From NCBI GenBank assembly GCA_963693085.1, contig OY856409.1, forward strand, positions 240,875,058 through 240,939,057: DNA of 64,000 nt, written 5' to 3'. The number at the start of each line of letters is the position of its first letter. The first letter of the stretch is position 1. This DNA is from Alisma plantago-aquatica. Lineage: Eukaryota > Streptophyta > Magnoliopsida > Alismatales > Alismataceae. The translations under genes were made by a program, and so were the position numbers. This document shows, piece by piece, positions 46,611 to 59,619 of this stretch. The notes beneath the pieces were generated by a model, which saw only the letters and a program-made list of their open reading frames with translations, was not told the DNA's origin and made no database searches.

Positions 46611-46624
46611 GGTATCAGAGCCCT
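46611..46624 (+). other. Primer binding site (initiator Met-tRNA)
   Basis: TGGTATCAGAGCCC, seven bases after the 5' LTR. Confidence 0.9.
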
Positions 46625-46629
46625 AGGTT

Positions 46630-47873
46630 ATGCTGAGTCTACAAAGACATAGGATTAAGGTTGTTGAGTCTGTTCTAGTGTCTTGCATTTATCTGATAGT
46701 GTCTTCTGCTCATATAGGAGGAGAAGAAGAACTAAAGATGTATGGATCACACGATGAATACACTCTTGAGAGCAGTGTAGCTGCACTGAGAGGAGGTGCA
46801 AGAGACCAAGATAGGGAGGAGCCTATCCCTAAACTACCCCAGTTCAATCAAGATGATATGGGGAACCCAACCTTCCTGGCTATGTTCAGGTAGTTTATGG
46901 CAGATATGACCCATATGATGGATAGAATGCCAATACCTGCACCTAGATCTCAAGCCCATGATGAAAGACATGGTGCCGACAAGACTTTTGAAAAGTTGAA
47001 GAGGGTAGGAGCCTTAGAGTATGCTGGTACAGCCGATCCGGCAGATGCTGATCTATGGCTGACTGAGTTGGAGAAAGCCTTCAGAATCCTCATGATTCCT
47101 GATGATAGAGGGTCAAGCATGTTGTATATCTCTTAAAAGGGAGTGCTCGCCACTAGTGGACCATCGAGGAAGGAAAAAGACCTAGAGTCAAGTTTGGATG
47201 GGATGAATTCAGGCATGAATTCATCGCTAGATACTTTCCCAAGATGTATCTAGATGAGAAGACCTCTCAGTTTGAGAGGATCAAACAAGGACCAATGAAC
47301 ATTAGCGAGTATGAGGCTAGGTTCATGAAGTTGTTGTAGTTTTGTCTGCACATGGCATCTAATGATGAGGAGAGAATTCGGTGGTTTGAGAAGGGGTCGT
47401 ACGCTGAATTAACCACTCTAGTGTCTGCTTTGGAGAACTGGGAGAGGTTTGCCACTTTCGTGGAGTCTATAAGATGCATAGAGAGGTTTGTAGTTGAGAA
47501 GCGACAGACTAAGGGTAAGAAGGAATACCCACAGTTTCAAGTACAGAGTGATGGAAGTTTCAAGAAACTAAGGTATTTTGTGCCTACACCACCACCAAGG
47601 TTTAATACCCAGACGCAATGGACGTCAAGTAAGGGTAGAGACCGTAGTTTACCTCTGAAGGGAGCTCACAGCTCAGCCTTAATGTCAGTAATAGGACCAC
47701 CCACACCACCGAGGGGGAATGTAACCTGTTATAGATGCGGGAGAGAAGGCCATGTGGTGAGGGACTGTCCTGAGAAAGTCAAGAATGTGACCCAGCAACT
47801 GAGGCAGAGTCAGCAGGGCTCTCAGAGGCAACAACCTGGCAGTGGTGCTAGGGGACATGGAAAAGCATCCTAG
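46630..47873 (+). pseudogene. Chromovirus gag
   Basis: Capsid-like region with the Gypsy gag landmarks TFEKLKRVGALEYAGT, DADLWLTELEKAF and EFIARYFPKMYLDEKTSQF, followed by a CCHC zinc knuckle (CYRCGREGHVVRDC, 47728-47769) and a Gln-rich tail. The frame is broken by TAG at 46894 and, after a frameshift near 47120, by TAG at about 47147, TAG at 47338 and TAG at 47871. Open pieces: 46630-46893, 46897-47136, 47352-47873. Gag would form the virus-like particle of the element. Confidence 0.88.
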
Positions 47874-50800
47874 TCCGGTTCTTCGACATCCAATAATCGA
47901 GTACAGGGTCAACAACAACCAACAACTAGATTCTATGCTATGAATCAGCCTGAAGCAGTAGTCAACCCTTGGGCTGTGACAGGTCAGATGGAACTACTTT
48001 ATTCTGATATGTCTTTATCCTACTCCGTATCTGTGTTAATTGATCTGGGTGCTACACACTCTTTTATCACTCAAGAAGTGATTGATGACTGCAATATGAT
48101 TGTTAGTCATAGAGAAAATAGCTTGTTTTTAGAGACACCTTTGATGGGATCTGCATTGTTGCGAGAAGTGTGTTTACCCTACAATCTTTTCTTTTCTGAT
48201 CACCACATTCAAGTGGATCTTATACCAATTGAGATGCATGGTTTTGATATAATCCTTGGGATGGACACCTTAGAGAAGTATAAGGTTGTCTTGGATTGTA
48301 GTTCCAAGCAAGCTGTGTTCACAGATGATGGTGACACATGGATCTTTCAGGGAGATAGAAAGATTCTTCCAACATGTCTTGTATCAGCTATGGTAGCTGA
48401 GAGGTTGATGAGACAAGGATGCCTTGCATTCTTAGCCCATGTGATTGATACCACAATAGAGATTCCTCATCCTTCTGAAGTTCCTATAGTCAGGGAATTT
48501 GAAGATGTATTTCCTGAAGAACTTCCAGGTGTTCCGCTACTCTGAGAGATTGATTTTGAAATAAATCTAATCCTGGGCATGCAACCAATAACACAAACAC
48601 TGTATAGGATGGCGCCTGCTGAAATGGCAGAACTTAAGAAACAACTGCAAGAGTTTCTTGAGAAGGGTTTTATCTGACCGAGTACTTCACCATGGGGTGC
48701 TTCGGTCCTTTTTGTTAAGAAAAAAGATGGGTCTATGTGTTTATGCATTGACTATAGACAGTTAAACAAGGTAACTATAAATAACAAGTATCCTCTACCA
48801 AGGATTGATGACTTGTTTGACCAGTTGCGTGGTGCGAATGTCTTTTCTAAGATACATCTGAGGTCGGGATATCATCAGTTACGTATCAAGGAGGGTGACA
48901 TACCTAAGTCTGCCTTTAGAATGAGGTATGGTCACTATGAGTTCACAGTTATGTCGTTTGGACTAACTAATGCACCAACTACATTTATGGAACTCATGAA
49001 TAGAATCTTTTGACCTTTTCTTGATCTGTGTGTTTTCGTCTTCATAGATGACATCCTGATCTACAATAGAGATGCTAAAAAACATGAACAACATCTTTGC
49101 CAAGCTTTGACTTTGCTAAGAGAGCATAAGTTATATGCTAAGTTTAGCAAATGTGAGTTCTGGTTGCCAGAAGTTTCCTTTCTTGGACACGTAATATCTG
49201 CCTCAGGTATTCGTGTTGACCCTAAGAAAGTAGAATTTGTCCTGCAATGGGAACAGCCAAAGACACTGATAGAGATAAGAAGTTTCCTAGGGCTGGCAGG
49301 CTATTACAGGAGGTTCATTAAAAACTTCAGTTCAATAGTCTTACCCCTGACCAAGTTGACAAGGAAGGAGATTCCTTTTGTCTGGAATGACAAGTGTCAA
49401 CAATATTTCCAGTTGCTGAAGGAAAGGTTAACCAGTGCACCTATGTTAGTGCTACCTGAGAAAGGAAAGGGGTACATAGTCTTCTGTGATGCATCTAAGA
49501 ATGGCTTAGGATGTGTGTTGATGCAGGATAAGCAAGTGATTTCTTTTACTTATCGACATCTTAAGAAACACGAGGAGAATTATCCGACACACGATCTAGA
49601 GTCAGCTGTTGTGGTCCATGCCTTGAAGATCTGGAGACATTATCTCTATGGAGAAACATTCCAGATTTTCACAGACCATAAGAATCTGAAGTATATCTTT
49701 TCTCAGCATGAGCTAAACATGAGGCAACGCCGCTAGATGGAGTTAATCAAGGACTACGACTGTACAATTGATTATCATCCAGGGAAAGCCAATGTGGTTG
49801 TTGATGCACTAAGTAGAAAATCAGCAACACCAGCCCTAGATAAAGCACAACTAAACTCCTTAGTGTGCTCTAAGAGAGATATGTTTATCTCCTTAAGGCA
49901 AAACAATGTACAACCTAAAGTGTCATTGTTAGCTGGGTTGTTAGCTGAAATGCACATAAAACCAACTCTGAGACACCAGATTAAAGAAGCATAATAGACT
50001 GATTCTATGATTCAACAGATCATGTCAGAATATGGTAGTAAGAAACAGGATGGTTTGCATGATTCTGATGATCAGGTAGCCTGTTACCATGGTATGATGG
50101 TAGTACTTGATGTTGACAACTTAAGAAAGTTAGTCCTGGAGGAAGCTCATTCTTCAATGTATGATATGCATCCAGGGAGCACCAAGATGTATCATAACTT
50201 AAAGGATGTGTATTGGTGGCCTGGTTTGAAGAAGGATGTTGCTGAGTTTGTTATGCGGTGTCCGGTGTGTCAGCAGGTTAAAGCTAAACATCAGAAGCCC
50301 GTAGGAACAATGCAACCTATGCCTATACCACAGTGGAAGTGGGATCATGTAACTATGGACTTTGTGGTTGGTTTTCCTAGAACACCCAAAGCCATGATTC
50401 CATTTGGGTGATAGTTGATAGGTTGACAAAGACAACACATTTTCTACCTGTTAAAACAACCTATACAGCTGAGAAGCTGGCACAATTATATGTAGATGAG
50501 ATAGTACAGTTGCACAGGGTCCCAGTTACCATAGTTTCTGATAGAGGTCCTCAGTTTACGAGTCATTTTTGGGAACAACTTCATAAAGCTTTGAGCAAAC
50601 AGTTGAGGTTTAGTACAACCTTTCATCCTCAGACAGATGGGCAATCTGAAAGGAGTGTACAAAGCTTGGAGGACTTTCTTAGAGCATGTGTCCTTCAGTT
50701 TGTGGGGAGTTGGGATCTACATCTGAGCTTGATAGAGTTTTTTTATAATAAAAGCTATCAGCACAGTATTGAGATGGCACCATATGAGGCTTTGTATGGT

Positions 50801-51394
50801 AGGCATTGTAGATCTCCCCTATGTTGGTATGAAACTGGGGAATATCAACTTTTGGGTCCTGAGATGGTTCAACAAAGAACTGAGAAGATAAAGATCATAC
50901 AACAACAGTTGAAAATAGCCCAGGATAGACAGAAATCCTATGCTGACAAGCATCGTAGACCCATAGAATTCTAAGTCGGAGATAGGGTATACCTTAAGGT
51001 TTCACCTTGAAAAGGTATCCTGAGATTTGGAAAGAAAGGGATGTTAGCTCCTAGATTTATGGGGCCTTATCTGATCATTGAGAGGATGGGAAAGGTAGCC
51101 TATAAGCTGGAGTTACCACCTGAGTTGCATAGATTACACCCAGTGTTTCGTATCTCTCTGTTGAGGAAGTGTCATCCTGACACTGAGTTAGTTCTACAAC
51201 CTGTGGAGGTAGAATTAAATGATGACATATCTTATGTGGAAGGGCCAGTGTTGATTCTTGACAAAAGAATCAAGAAGTTGAAAAAGAAAAACATTAGTCT
51301 TGTAAAAGTTCTCTAGAATCACCGTGGCATTGAAGAAGCTACGTGGGAACTAGAGGATGAGATGAGGAGGAAGTATCCTACTCTTTTCTCTTAA
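47874..51394 (+). pseudogene. Chromovirus pol (protease, RT, RNase H, integrase, chromodomain)
   Basis: Domains in order: aspartic protease (about 47940-48300; the active-site motif reads LIDLGATHSF, so the Ser/Thr after the catalytic Asp is Leu), RT (about 48540-49100; FIDDIL at 49041-49058), RNase H (about 49480-49830; [36 protein letters not shown]), integrase zinc finger (about 50130-50290; CPVCQQVK), and integrase core (TMDFVVGFP, then VSDRGPQF, then GQSERS). A chromodomain follows at 51230-51395 (LILDKRIKKL...EEATWELEDEMRRKY). Stops at 48543, 48676, 49012, 49735, 50972, 51008 and 51315 and a frameshift near 50405 prevent translation. The chromodomain directs integration to modified histones in relatives. 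Confidence 0.9.
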
Positions 51395-51428
51395 TGTTTT
51401 GTTGATGATTTCGAGGACGAAATCATTG

Positions 51429-51439
51429 TAAGGGGTGGA
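51429..51439 (+). other. Polypurine tract
   Basis: TAAGGGGTGGA shortly before the 3' LTR. Confidence 0.75.
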
Positions 51440-52839
51440 TAAACTTGTAACATCCCTGACTTGGGTTATGAATTAACCCTAGGTGTTTTGCTTAATAAAA
51501 GTGATTATATGCATGCTATTATCTTTTGAAAAGTAATTAAGGATCAAGAGGAACTTATATTGCAATTTTAGTCCTTTTTGAATATTGTTGAAATCAATAT
51601 GTTGCTTGTTTTGGACTAAAGTGCAAATTAACCAAGTTGTGGGGTTTATTTGCAAATTATGCATGTAAATATGTTCCTCATGTGATTAAGAATCATGAGA
51701 GTGAAGATGATTTAGAGGTATGGCTTGTGATAGCCTGAATTCCAAGAAAGAGTTGATAAAGTAATGTTTGAGCATGAAAACCTAGTTTTGGTGTAATGTG
51801 CAATTTACCAAAAATCTACAGAGCAATATGTAAGTTACCACTTCAAAAAGGTCCCTAATGTTTCTTGGCATCATTTGGAGCAAATAAAATGAGAGGGGCG
51901 TCTTATTTGAATTAAGTTGGAGGAGAGAGAATCTTAAGATTAAAATAATCAAGATTTAAGCATAATGGAAACATTAATGCAAAAATAAATAAAATAATTG
52001 AAGGGCCTTCAACCAAAATTAAAATGGTGGAATTCATATGTGGGTGTGGACGTCCTTGAGCTTTGCAAGGACCGAAAATATCCTAAGGAGGTGAAATTCC
52101 ACTCACCTTAATATAAGGAAAAGAATTCCCACTCAAATATATATATTAATATTATAAGGGATTAAGGTGCTTATTTTCTTTTCCCTGAATCCATGGATAA
52201 TGGAAGGGAACTCGGTGGGATTGAGTTTCCTTTGCATGTAATAAAACAAGGAGGAAGAGGTGGAAACAATTTTGGAATTAAATGATTTTTATAAAACAAT
52301 TTCTCTCTCATTGATTTTTCTTATAAAAGAGCCTTTTCCAACCCACCTAAGGATCTTTTCAGATTCTTTTCTTCTCCTTACTTGCAAAATCGACCAAGAG
52401 AGCTAATAACAGAAGGAAGGAGACCCCTAACATGTTGGTAAGTCTTTGACCTTCGTTCTTCTTGATTTCATGGTGAAAATCATAAAACAATGTATGATTC
52501 CTTCATTTCTTCACTCCATCTTGAACCCTAGCCGAATCTTTCACTCTAAAAGCTTGAGAAATGACCTTGGGAGGTTGCTAGAGCTTCAAACACCATTGTA
52601 TCTGTGAAGCTTGGAGCTTGGGGTCATATTTGAAGGCAGGTTATATAACTTAAACCCTTAATCTTTGTCATTGAATTTGATTTCTCCATGTAATCGATTT
52701 AATTGTTATTATTGCACTAGCCTTTCTTGATTAATGGATTTGCCATCGAAAATAGCAGTAGTTCCGTGAGTCTAAAGGTTGAATATGATAACCTATTCAT
52801 AAGCACACACCTTAATCTAAGATCAAGAGCAAAAGGTCT

Positions 52840-53470
52840 TGGACCTTTGGTCCAAACGGTTTTACCAAACCGTTTGAGACCAAACAGTTTGCAAACCGTT
52901 TGGTGTCTTAGACTCAAAACCGCATGAAGGGGTTGACCGTTTGAGGTCTGAACTTAATTACATGTTGGATGATGATCCAATGGACTCAATTGATTGATTC
53001 AATGTGTGCACAATCCTTCAAGTGGAAACCCTAATCAATTTGATTGAAGAATCCTTGATTGGTCCTAACGATTTCAAGACAACTTGGGTCAAACGGTCTT
53101 GAAACCATTTGGGACTAAACGGTTTCAAAACCGTTTGGTGGGTTAGTGGTTGATCCTTGACCCATGGATCATGATCTAATGGTTTAGATAGATGAACCCT
53201 TCAATTGATTAACCAATAGTCAATTCAATGGTGCAATTGGAAGTCGATTTGATTGTTAATTGGCCTAGTGAGCCCTTGCGGTTTTGGGACTGATTTGGCC
53301 CAAACGGTCTTGAGACCATTTGAGACCAAACGGTCTTGAAACCGTTTGGGTCCAAATGGTTTCAAAACCGTTTGCGGGCAAACAGTTTCAAAACCGTTTG
53401 GGGGAAAACGGTTTCAAAATTGTTTGGTGGCAAACGATTTCAAAACTGTTTGGTGATGAAGCTTCAAAAC
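52840..53470. repeat. AAACGGTC palindromes in 3' LTR
   Basis: Counterpart of 43420-44000 with a local expansion at 53300-53450, where five to six half-palindromes follow each other at about 27-28-bp spacing. Confidence 0.83.
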
Positions 53471-53789
53471 CACATGGAGGTTGATGGTGATTCAATTACT
53501 TGGATATTGAAGGTAATGATAGTTCCAATAATCCAAAGATGGTTAGTAATGATAATCAATAAAGGTACAAAGTTTAAAAACCTTAATAGTACCTGGATGA
53601 TTAGTTTCAATTAAGGAAGGAACCCTAATTGCTTATAAGAGCAATGACTTGGTACACTATGACATTCATAGTTGTATGAACTTTTCTAAGGGTTGATATG
53701 ACCTAATCAAGTTGAGAGGAATGATAGCATGGAGTTGATACATGAGGATGATTCATGTGGTGATTAAGGATATGATCCTTAAGTAAAGA

Positions 53790-54370
53790 GATCATGAAAC
53801 CCTAATCATGAACCTAAAACCCTAATTGACAAGGTTGTTGAACCTTAACCCTAATCCAAGGCAATTATAATTGAAACCCTAATTCAAGGTATGAATGTAA
53901 CCCTAATTCAGGATGATGATGTGTGTAGACCTAATTAAGAGTAATGTGATCTGAAACCCTACTTGGGATGTATAGTAAACCCTAATTATGGGTAATGAAA
54001 TATGAAACCCTAATTAGGATGTATAGTAAACCCTAATTATGGGTAATGAAACATGAAACCCTATTTGGTATGAATAGTAAACCCTAGTTATGGGTAATGG
54101 AACATGAAACCCTAATTGGGTTGAATAGTAAACCCTATTGTGGATTATTGAATGTAAATCCTTTTCTAGGGTGAAATTTTATTTGAAACCCTGACTAAGG
54201 ATGGTTTCATGAGAAACCCTGATGTTTGATGTTCTGTGAAGCTCAAATCTAGGGTAATGCTATGTAATGCTTAATAAACCCTAATCTTGGGCAATATGAT
54301 GATAAACCATAGATATGATGTAGTAATGAGATGATTATCCTCATATGACATGAAATGGGAAACCCTAACC
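53790..54370. repeat. Telo-box array in 3' LTR
   Basis: Counterpart of 44300-44720, with the same approximately 50-bp unit. Confidence 0.83.
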
Positions 54371-57300
54371 CTGGTAAGGGAATAGTGGTGTTACCCATGA
54401 ATAGTGAATTCATATTTGTTGAACATGGTTCTGATATACAATTCATATCACTGTTATCATCTGTGCTAACCATGAAGGTATGTTGAAATGATGATCATGG
54501 CCAGGTATGAGCTATGGTGTTTAATTCACTATTGTGATTGTACCTTGAGTGTCATAATATACCTTGTTGCCTGGTAAGAGGTAACAAGAGAGTTAATGGG
54601 CCTCAAGTACCATGTGTGATGCTTGTAATAGCAAGTATCATGTTTTCCTTGGTCAATTGACCTAAAGGTGATGGTTACCTAGAAAAGTGGTAACAATGCT
54701 TAATGATGAATCAAGGGTTTAATTACCCAGGGCCATATGATTATGGTGATGAAATTGTGAAGGGATGAGAATTCCCAGTTTTGAAATAAGGGACTGAGTT
54801 CGCAATATCTTTTAAAGACAGTTGAGTATTTAATGAAAATAGTACATGTTTCTGTATAGCATTGTCATAATAAGTTTTGTTTGAGAACTTTCCTAATGCT
54901 AAAAGAATATGAAAATGTACTTAATTAATCAAGTGAAATCTATTCATGTAGTGCTCTGACCATAGATCCATCATCGTCAGAAGTTGGTGATGGTGAAACA
55001 GGTTTTCCTATAGAATTTCTGGAATTAACATGTTCTGAATATGTGGGGGTATATGGGTGAAAATATCCTTATGTCCTTGTGAAGAGATTGAGGGAGGGTA
55101 AACATTAAACCTCTCAATCCTTCATGTGTCGGGATAGATGTATCATAAATCTCCCAATGGTTGGGATGGATGTACCATTAATCCCCCAATGATACTTAAT
55201 GTCAGGTCGATGGAGATAAACATTAATTCTCTCGATTATCGATGAGAGTGCAGTTGACGCTATAATTCTATAGAGAAGTTCCAGTATACCCTGGAAAGCT
55301 ATTTGCGCAGTTAACACAGTCCTGCTTGTGGTCCCGTACTGACCGGGATGTGGGAGGTCATGGGAATCCGACTCTTCCATTGTCCTAATTATGGTACCGA
55401 TTTCGATTCTAGAAATGGTCGGTTGGAGTATGAGTGGGATACCTCATCTCCTCAGAGCTTAAATCTATTTGAAAAATATAATCAGTCATGTAGCATATTT
55501 GCATAAGATTGAAATGTGAGAACCATTGGTTGATGTTATACTGCTTAGCATGTCCTTGATACATAAATGTTATTTATGTTCCTTTAATTCATATTGAATA
55601 TGAGACATGCTACTTTATCAGTTTATAACTAAAATACTTGCATAAGAATGTTGCTCTAATCTGCATAGATGTTGATTCATCTGCTTATGATTTATATTAT
55701 CCCATTGCTCAGTTTATTTTTATTAAACTGCAATGATAATGTTTTGGGCGGAGAGTTATATCTCCCGCTGGGGCAATTTTATAATTGTCTCACCCCCATG
55801 GAATTCAACATTTTTAGGTAGACGCAGACGAAAAGGTAGAAACTCTTCTGTAGAAGAAGAGCAGCAACAGCAGCAGCCTCAGGGACAACAATGATCCATC
55901 AGGTGGAGACTTTGGCTGTCTGGTTTTGTATAGTTAGTCTTATGAGTCGTCTCTATACTCTCGGGTCCTAGGAGTTAGTGTTTTGACAATCCAATCTGAG
56001 ATTTTGGCTTGATGCCTCGATATTTTTATACTACTGATGTACAGTTTAATAGAGCAGTTAGTGTTGTAACTCCCAAGAGGAAATAGTATGAGAGATGTAC
56101 TAGTGAATTAGTATGTACTCAAAATACTTTGGTTTGGAATGAAAGAGTTTTCCTGTGAATGGATCTCTTGATAAATAGTTTTAATTTTTAGCGATTTTCA
56201 GTAATCCCGCTGCTAATAAAATGCTTCCGCATTAGTTAATCTAGTTTTTATGAGTTGTATGCCACAATCCCTGTGGTACCATAACATTAAGCAAACAATT
56301 GCAAGAAGTTTTCTTCGCCTTTTTAGATAATGTGTAACAAGCAGGAGCTAAATATGTTTTTTGATCGCTACTAACTTCTTTTGTTAATTCTTTCCTTATT
56401 CCCATTTCACATAGGTCCATTCTGGATTTGATACCATCTTTATCTTACCTGGTATATTCAACAAAGTACCAATGACAGTATCAAAGATATTTTTCTCAAC
56501 ATGCATTACATCAATATAATGCCTAATTACCAAAGAATTGCAATAAGTAAGATCCCTGAATATTAATCTCTTCTTGTATAAAGATTTTTCAGTCTATGTG
56601 GGAATGGTACATTGTGACCTGTTACTGAATGCATTGACAAAGCTTTTACTCTTTCATAAGCAACCTCTCCTGATATAGGTTCAGGGGCACTCCCTTCCTC
56701 ATTCGATCCATTGGATGCTTTGCGCAACCTTTGGTAAGGATGAACTTTTACAAGAAACCTTTTATAATCAAGATATATAGTCTTGCCGCCATATTTTAGT
56801 CATATTGAATCAGTGTTCTCTTCACATATAGGGAATGATTTGGATCCTTTTACATTGTATGCAAACAAATTCCCATCTGTTGGTAAGTCATTAATAGTGC
56901 ATAACAACATAGCATGCAAATGAAATGTCTCTCCACTTGAAGCATCATAGGTCATCACACCTTTTCCCTAGAGTTTCTTTAAGTCATCAATTAGAGGTTC
57001 AAGATAAACAATCGATATCATCTCCAAGTTTTTTAGGGTCTGATATCAACAATGACAACATAACATACTTATTTTTCATACACAACCAGGGAGGAAGATT
57101 GTATATAACAATCATAAAATGCCAAGTTCTATGTTGGTTGCTCAATGTGCAGTATGGATTCATCCCATTGGTACAAAGACCAAGTCAGAGATTCCTGACT
57201 TCTTCGCCAAATTTAGGGTCCAATAAAACAATCTTCTTCAAATGTGGGGAATCAAACACATGTCGTAGGATCCCATCATCATTTTTCTTTACCTCAGCAT

Positions 57301-58149
57301 GTCACCTTAAATTCTTCGCATCCATGGGATTGGCAAACAAGCATTGAAACCATGGTATTATAGGTAGATGCCACATAACCTTGGTAGGAGAGTCAGTTTT
57401 GGACTTGCTCAAAGTCAACATTTTATACCGTGAATCCCCCACATTTTGGACAATCTTTCAAATCAGCAAGTTCTTTTGAAATAACACAGTCATTCAGGTA
57501 TGCATGTATCTTCTTAGCTTTCATTCCCATTGGGCATAACATTTTTGTAATTCATATGTTGAGATTGGAAGCTCATTGCCTTCAGGAATAATTTCTTTCA
57601 ACAAAGACAACAATGACATGAGGCTTTGTTCACTTCATCCATTGTTAACCTTCAGAGTATATAGTCTTAACACAATGCTTAACTTCATAAACTTAGTACA
57701 ACCCATGTATAATGGTCTCTTAGCATCAAGAAAAATGTTTCTAAGTAATGAATGTGGATCAATGTGCTCTACCCCACAACTATCTATCATCACATCAACC
57801 ATGTCTATCAAAATCGGTTCATTCACATCTACATCATCCACAATAATTTCTTCTTCAACACATGTATAGTTATCAACATCTATTGATCTCATGTTCATAA
57901 TCTCTCCATTCTAGTACCATTCTATATAGCCATGTACAATCCTATTGCACATTACATGAATTTTGATTTTATCAAATGTGTCAACTTTGAAGTTGTTACT
58001 GCAACACCTACATGGACAATAGAACCTATATCCAGGTCATTTCCTATGTTCCTTTACAAATTTTACAAACTGATCAAGACCAATAATAAACTATGGGGGT
58101 AGTAATTTGGAATGGACATCGATGATCTATCCATTCTATAATCAAAGAG

Positions 58150-58275
58150 AAGACAAATATTAGGATTTAGGGTTTAGGGATTATAAATTACAATTTATCA
58201 TTTAGGATTTAGGGATAAGTGTTTATATATTAGGGCTTATGGTTTACATGTTAGGGTTTAGGACTTAGGGTTCAA
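58150..58275. repeat. Degenerate TTTAGGG (telomere-like) repeats
   Basis: About ten TTTAGGG, TTAGGGTT or TTTAGGATT motifs just upstream of the transposase start of element 3. Too degenerate and short for a telomere relic. Confidence 0.7.
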
Positions 58276-58610
58276 TAATGAATGTGTATACCACCTATCC
58301 CATTCTTGAACACTTAATCTCACTAGTATGTGTATAATGTATATTCAGTTTCCAAGAAAACTTTGACAACATTTCCCCACAGTTCTCCAAGTACACTGAT
58401 GTAGATGGGCAAATGTCCACCAATTTTTTATATACTTAGAACAAACGGGGAAGTGCTGACAAAACATCTTGAAAACTGGATATACATTATACACTTACAT
58501 CATAAGTGAGATTAAGTGTTCAAGAACAGTACCAAACTAGGGACTATCCAAGATTTACTCCTAATGAGTAAATGTTGGATGGTTTTCTAGGATAACAAAT
58601 ATTTATGTGC
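58276..58610. repeat. Foldback upstream of CACTA element 3 transposase
   Basis: Diverged single copy of the 316-bp unit at 10437-11066. Shares CCACCTATCCCATYCTTGAA, CATTTCCCC and GGGACTATCCAAGATTTACT, and an inverted arm pair (AGTATGTGTATAATGTATAT against ATATACATTATACACTTAC). Confidence 0.8.
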
Positions 58611-59180
58611 AAAATTAAGGTTTACGATTCAAATCAATTCCATGTAATTCTCAATCTTAGGTTATCTTCTCTCATCAAGTATTCATGTTTCTCATTAGAC
58701 AACATGGTTCTAATAAGATTCAGGTTATCAATAATCGAATATTTAATCATGCAACATTGTATATAAACAACAATCAATAAGGTACACATTATTAGAGAGT
58801 CATAAGATTATTGACCACTCAATTTCATACTAGTTATGCAACTTAATAGAGCTATGTCACTGGTCTTTACTAAGATTCTCTAAGCATGATCATGGAGTAC
58901 ATTAGCGGGATTCATCATCCCATATGTATCACAAAGTCACAGTAAAAACAAGATTCCCATAGAAATCCTAGATTTTAGTTCATCATATAGGAATCCTACC
59001 TAATTAGATAACCAACACATTGTAGGGTCATGCATATATGTACCAACATGTTAATTTTCCTCATTAGTAGATCTAGCAATACGAGGTTATGTAACGATGT
59101 GTATACTCCATAGATTATCTCTTCATCTTATTCAATTTACTAATGTACCAAATGTGATAAAAAGAGGCAAGGGGTACCTT
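58611..59180. other. Spacer within CACTA element 3
   Basis: AT-rich DNA, no repeat or gene visible. Likely leader intron, by analogy with the spacing in element 1. Confidence 0.4.
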
Positions 59181-59560
59181 TTGATAGTTTGTTGTGGATC
59201 CTCCAGGCTTGGTCGAAGTAACCAAACTGGTGGTGAAGGTGGTTCTATGTGGTGGCGGTGGATGTGGACTTGCAGCTGGTAGTCACTGCTTGCATCCACT
59301 GGTAGCATAACTAATAAATGAGGAGAGTAGGTGGTGGCTTCGTGAGGTGGTGAGGTGGCTCAATCTTGGATCCCTGGGATGAACTTAGTGGAGAAGCACA
59401 ACACAAATGGTGGCGGTGATGCAGTAGTTGAGGGAGGCAGGGACTGGAGTTGGCAGCGGTGGCAGCAAGCGACATCGTCTATAGCTGGAGCAAGAGCCAG
59501 AGCAGAGGTTGTAATCACCAGAGCTAGGGTTAAATTGAACAGCAATGAACAATAAATTAG
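59181..59560 (-). promoter_or_regulatory. GC-richer leader region of CACTA element 3
   Basis: A block rich in GGTGG and GCAGCGG words at the same relative position as the GC-rich block of element 1. Low-complexity open frames on both strands; not called as a gene. Sequence is not obviously homologous to that of element 1. Confidence 0.4.
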
Positions 59561-59619
59561 AATTGGGGGAAAGGAATTTCACAGGTGGTATTAAGTTGGA
59601 CATAGTTGTTGGTTTTTTA

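Larger units (their letters stand above)
42036..56266 (+). mobile_element. Complete but inactive Ty3/Gypsy chromovirus (Tekay/Del-like) with very long LTRs
   Basis: Target duplication ATCCC at 42031-42035 and 56267-56271. 5' LTR 42036-46603, primer site from 46611, gag, protease, RT, RNase H, integrase and chromodomain in the Gypsy order, polypurine tract near 51430, 3' LTR 51446-56266. The chromodomain at the C-terminus of integrase and the long LTRs suit the Tekay/Del branch. The LTRs differ by several percent by eye and by indels (a block of about 230 bp is present only in the 3' LTR at 55141-55345). With about a dozen stops in gag-pol this is an old insertion. Confidence 0.93.
51446..56266 (+). 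repeat. 3' LTR of chromovirus
   Basis: 4821 bp, about 250 bp longer than the 5' LTR mainly through a block at 55141-55345 and extra palindrome units near 53300-53450. Ends ATGCCACA, followed by the second ATCCC. Confidence 0.92.
40363..58135 (-). pseudogene. TNP2-like CACTA transposase (element 3), split by chromovirus
   Basis: The homologue of 7652-10345. The start ATG is at 58133-58135 (MDRSSMSIP). The 5' part runs to 56272 and the 3' part from 42030 to the TAA/TAG end at 40363. Readable pieces: 57635-57898 (acidic linker), the transposase_21 region around 57200-56700, DUF4218 around 42030-41350, and DUF4216 at 41361-41100 and 40718-40363. Many stops and frameshifts. The chromovirus sits in the DUF4218 region and the Tourist-like MITE in DUF4216. 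At the codon where elements 1 and 2 have stops this copy has CTA, and the frame continues to LIDTRSKY. Confidence 0.8.

Noticed and set aside
58150..58275. Interstitial telomere relic
   Set aside because: The TTTAGGG units are few and degenerate and lie in the leader of a CACTA element.
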